Shown piece after piece: positions 61,417 through 64,000 of a stretch of 64,000 nt of DNA. The translations under genes and the position numbers were made by a program. Origin of the DNA: Mycobacterium sp. 4858 (GTDB lineage Bacteria; Actinomycetota; Actinomycetes; Mycobacteriales; Mycobacteriaceae); NCBI RefSeq assembly GCF_900240975.1, contig NZ_LT968776.1, positions 1,426,001 to 1,490,000 of the forward strand, written 5' to 3'. The stretch's first letter is position 1. The number at the start of each line of letters is the position of its first letter. The notes below the pieces were generated by a model. The model worked only from the letters and a program-made list of their open reading frames with translations. It did not search any database and was not told where the DNA came from.

Positions 61417-62207
61417 GGCAACTCGAGGGGCAGCGTGACGCCGGTGTGCGGCAGGCAGTGTGCGCAGTCGCGTTCGCCGGCAACGCGGCCGATCGCGTCA
61501 CGCACCAGCCCTTTGAACGGACCGATGTTCTTCTCGAATTCGGCGAACACCTCGACGGTCGTCACACCCTCGCCGGCCGCCACACCGGCGTCCAGGTCGG
61601 TCACCAAAGCGATTGCCGCATAGCATATTTCGAGCTCCCGAGCGAGCACCGCCTCGGGGTAACCGGTCATGTTGACCAGCGAGAACCCGGCCGACGCGAA
61701 CCATTGGCTTTCCGCGCGCGTGGAGAACCGCGGGCCCTGGATCACCACCATGGTGCCGCCGTCGACCACCCCGGGCAGGCCGGTGACGGCGGCGCGCAGG
61801 GTCGGACAGTACGGGTCGGCGAAGTCGACGTGAACACCGCCGGAGTCGAAGTAGGTGTCGGGGCGGCCGCTGGTGCGATCCACCAGCTGGTCGGGCACCA
61901 CGATGGCGCCGGGACCGTTCTCGGGTTTGAGACTGCCGACGGCGCACGGGGCGAAGATGCGCCGGACCCCTAGCTTGCGCAACGCCCACATGTTGGCCCG
62001 GTAGGGCACCGTGTGCGCCGAGAACTGGTGGGTGAGGCCGTGCCGGGGCAGGAAGGCGACCTGGTGTCCCGCCACGGCGCCGATCGTCACCGCGGCGCTG
62101 GGCGGGCCGTACGGGGTGTCGACGTCGACGACGCGGGTGTCCGACTCGAAGAAGGTGTAGAAGCCGCTGCCGCCGATGACTCCGAGCATCCGCCCATTGT
62201 GGTGCAT
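61413..62207 (-). CDS. Methylthioadenosine/purine nucleoside phosphorylase (Rv0535 type)
   Basis: A 264-residue trimeric-type phosphorylase. GVIGGSGFY phosphate loop, [38 protein letters not shown] and [19 protein letters not shown] with the purine-site residues. It splits 5'-methylthioadenosine with phosphate. ATG 62207 gives a start ([10 protein letters not shown]) matching Rv0535 as I recall it and the same length. It is divergent from menA with 56 bases between. Confidence 0.94.
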   Translation of the reverse strand: MHHNGRMLGVIGGSGFYTFFESDTRVVDVDTPYGPPSAAVTIGAVAGHQVAFLPRHGLTHQFSAHTVPYRANMWALRKLGVRRIFAPCAVGSLKPENGPGAIVVPDQLVDRTSGRPDTYFDSGGVHVDFADPYCPTLRAAVTGLPGVVDGGTMVVIQGPRFSTRAESQWFASAGFSLVNMTGYPEAVLARELEICYAAIALVTDLDAGVAAGEGVTTVEVFAEFEKNIGPFKGLVRDAIGRVAGERDCAHCLPHTGVTLPLELP

Positions 62208-62263
62208 GGCCCATGTCCGATCGCGGGTGCGGGGGCGCGGCCCACTCCTGGCAGGATGCGTGC

Positions 62264-63136
62264 GTGGCCAGTTTCGGGCAGTGGATCTCGGGTGCGCGTC
62301 CGCGGACGCTGCCCAACGCGGTGGCCCCGGTGGTCGCGGGCACCGGCGCGGCGGCATGGCTGGGATCCGTGGTGTGGTGGAAGGCGCTGCTGGCGCTGGC
62401 GGTGGCGCTCGCATTGACCATCGGGGTGAACTACGCCAACGACTACTCCGACGGCATTCGGGGCACCGACGACGACCGGGCCGGCCCGGTGCGCCTGGTG
62501 GGTTCGCGGCTGGCCACCCCGCGGTCGGTGCTGGCGGCCGCGGTCGCCAGCCTGGCGATCGGGGCGGCCGCCGGCGTGGCGCTCGCGCTCGTCAGCGCTC
62601 CGTGGCTGATCGCGGTGGGCGCGGTGTGTATCGCCGGCGCGTGGCTGTACACCGGCGGCTCGAAACCGTACGGCTACGCCGGTTTCGGCGAGGTCGCGGT
62701 GTTCGTGTTCTTCGGCCTGGTGGCGGTGCTCGGCACGGAGTACACGCAGGCGTTGCGGGTGGACTGGGTGGGGCTGGCGCTGGCGGTGGCGACCGGGGCG
62801 CTGTCGTCGTCGGTGCTGGTGGCCAACAACCTGCGCGACATTCCCACCGACGAGCGCTCGGGGAAGATCACCCTGGCGGTGCGCCTGGGCGACGCCCGCA
62901 CCCGCGTGTTGTATCAGGCGCTGCTGGCGACTGCCGGGGTGTTGACACTGGCGCTGACGGCGGCCACGCCGTGGTGCGCGGTGGGGTTGGTGGCCACGCC
63001 GCTGGCGCTGCGCGCGGTGCGTCCCGTGCGGTCGGGGCGCGGGGGCCCGGAGTTGATTCCGGTGCTGCGCGATACCGGCCTGGCGATGGTCGTCTGGGCG
63101 ATCGCGGTGGCCGCGGCGCTGGCGCTGGCCCGCTGA
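62264..63136 (+). CDS. menA: 1,4-Dihydroxy-2-naphthoate polyprenyltransferase MenA
   Basis: A 290-residue UbiA-family membrane enzyme that attaches the prenyl tail to DHNA. The first Asp-rich motif is [14 protein letters not shown] and the second [14 protein letters not shown]; about nine helices. GTG start at 62264 gives the [20 protein letters not shown] terminus; length matches Rv0534c. Together with MenG and MenJ it completes the membrane half of the pathway. Confidence 0.96.
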   Translation: MASFGQWISGARPRTLPNAVAPVVAGTGAAAWLGSVVWWKALLALAVALALTIGVNYANDYSDGIRGTDDDRAGPVRLVGSRLATPRSVLAAAVASLAIGAAAGVALALVSAPWLIAVGAVCIAGAWLYTGGSKPYGYAGFGEVAVFVFFGLVAVLGTEYTQALRVDWVGLALAVATGALSSSVLVANNLRDIPTDERSGKITLAVRLGDARTRVLYQALLATAGVLTLALTAATPWCAVGLVATPLALRAVRPVRSGRGGPELIPVLRDTGLAMVVWAIAVAAALALAR

Positions 63137-63280
63137 TCGGGCGTGCGCCCGCGGCGGGTTGTACCGGCGTGTCGCCGCCGTGGATGCACACTCGGGTGCA
63201 CGAGCGGGACCGGATCCGATAACAATGGAGGACCGGCGTCGGGACGATGGCCGTTGTAGCAGGACCGATCGGGGACAGCA

Positions 63281-64000
63281 ATGAAGCAGATCGCCGCGAC
63301 CAGTGGGCCGACGAACGTCGGGTTGCTCAGCGTCGGGGCCTACCGCCCCGCGCGCGTGGTCACCAACGACGAGATATGCGAGAACATCGACTCCTCGGAT
63401 GAGTGGATCTTCTCCAGGACCGGGATCAAGACGCGCCGATTCGCCGCCCGAGAGGAATCCGCCGCATCCATGGCCACCGAGGCCGGGCGAGAGGCCATCG
63501 CCAAGGCCGGGTTGACGCCGCCGGACGTCGACTGCGTGATCGTCGCGACGAGCACGCATTTTCTGCAGACCCCGGCCTGCGCGCCCGCGGTCGCCGCGGC
63601 GCTGGGCGCGACCGGCGTGCCCGCGTTCGACGTCTCGGCGGGGTGTGCGGGCTTCGGTTACGCGCTCGGCGTCGCCGCGGACATGATCCGCGGCGGGACC
63701 GCCGGCAAGGTACTGGTCCTCGGTTCGGAGAAGCTGTCGCCCACGGTGGACATGCAGGACCGCACCAACTGCTTCATCTTCGCCGACGGCGCGGCGGGCG
63801 TGGTGGTCGGCGAGACGCCCGATCAGGGCATCGGCCCGACCGTCTGGGGCAGTGACGGCGAACAGGCCCTGGCCATCCGCCAGGACATCGACTGGATCGA
63901 CTACATGGACAGCCCGACGGGCCCCCGCCCGTTCCTGCGGCTGGAAGGCAGCGCGGTGTTCCGCTGGGCGGCGTTCGAGATGGGCAAGGTCGGCCGGCAG
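63281..64000 (+). CDS. fabH: Beta-ketoacyl-ACP synthase III FabH, 5' part
   Basis: Partial: 240 codons from ATG 63281, open at the window end. Thiolase-fold KAS III with [17 protein letters not shown], catalytic Cys122 in [13 protein letters not shown] and [14 protein letters not shown]; the His and Asn of the triad lie beyond the window. It condenses long acyl-CoA from FAS-I with malonyl-AcpM to start mycolate elongation in mycobacteria. Matches Rv0533c next to menA. AGGACCGATCGGGGACAGCA precedes the start. Confidence 0.95.
   Translation, partial: MKQIAATSGPTNVGLLSVGAYRPARVVTNDEICENIDSSDEWIFSRTGIKTRRFAAREESAASMATEAGREAIAKAGLTPPDVDCVIVATSTHFLQTPACAPAVAAALGATGVPAFDVSAGCAGFGYALGVAADMIRGGTAGKVLVLGSEKLSPTVDMQDRTNCFIFADGAAGVVVGETPDQGIGPTVWGSDGEQALAIRQDIDWIDYMDSPTGPRPFLRLEGSAVFRWAAFEMGKVGRQ

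Overview
The window looks like chromosome from a slow-growing, non-tuberculous Mycobacterium. It is GC-rich, has many GTG starts and leaderless-looking promoters, and carries mycobacterial families (DUF732, DUF3349, LppY/LpqO, F420-type nitroreductase, GrcC1, MenJ, MgtA). From about 24.2 kb to the right end the gene order matches, in reverse orientation, the M. tuberculosis block I remember as Rv0566c (YajQ) to Rv0533c (fabH), with local insertions and losses. No IS element, prophage, CRISPR array or rRNA was seen; one tRNA (Tyr) is present.

Region 1 (0-13.3 kb) is rich in metal and stress genes. It starts with an alpha/beta hydrolase and a P-type ATPase that is translationally coupled to an exported tandem ferritin-like lipoprotein. 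A DUF523/TudS-like protein follows. Next comes a compact set of tiny genes with two perfect TACCC-N5-GGGTA (RicR-type, copper) operators: a 38-residue Cys-rich metallothionein-like peptide, two small exported Cys-containing proteins and a His-tailed membrane protein. After these are a PepSY protein, a chromate transporter, an LppY/LpqO lipoprotein, an OmpR-type two-component system and a cation diffusion facilitator.

Region 2 (13.3-19.9 kb) is a tight four-gene minus-strand operon: a fatty acyl-AMP ligase/carrier/thioester-reductase fusion, a PF10118 di-iron-type protein, an alpha/beta hydrolase and a flavin/[2Fe-2S] reductase. It looks like a self-contained pathway that reduces a fatty acid to an aldehyde and then oxidises or converts it. 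Its 440-base leader contains operator-like repeats. This is the best candidate here for an undescribed system. Region 3 (19.9-24.2 kb) has a lipid kinase, an SDR, a DMT transporter, a P450 and tRNA-Tyr.

Region 4 (24.2-64 kb) is the conserved core and holds most of menaquinone biosynthesis: grcC1 (a possible tail-synthesis enzyme), menJ, menG, menD, a MenH candidate, menC, menB, menE and menA. Interleaved are yajQ, a Baeyer-Villiger-like monooxygenase, gpsA, htpX, mgtA, fadD8, pitA, glycosyltransferases, an MTAP-type phosphorylase, a GalE-like epimerase and the 5' part of fabH, which runs off the window. Inserted relative to M. tuberculosis are a trypsin-like protease with a zinc-ribbon tail, a SulP transporter, a HicB-type antitoxin with odd repeats, a TetR/aldo-keto reductase/nitroreductase set and an AEC transporter. 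The Rv0560c and vapBC3 equivalents are missing.

One stretch (about 57043-57230) is an error-laden copy of its neighbour with G-biased substitutions. It breaks a proline-rich membrane protein and is most likely an assembly artefact: removing 188 bases restores a single reading frame.
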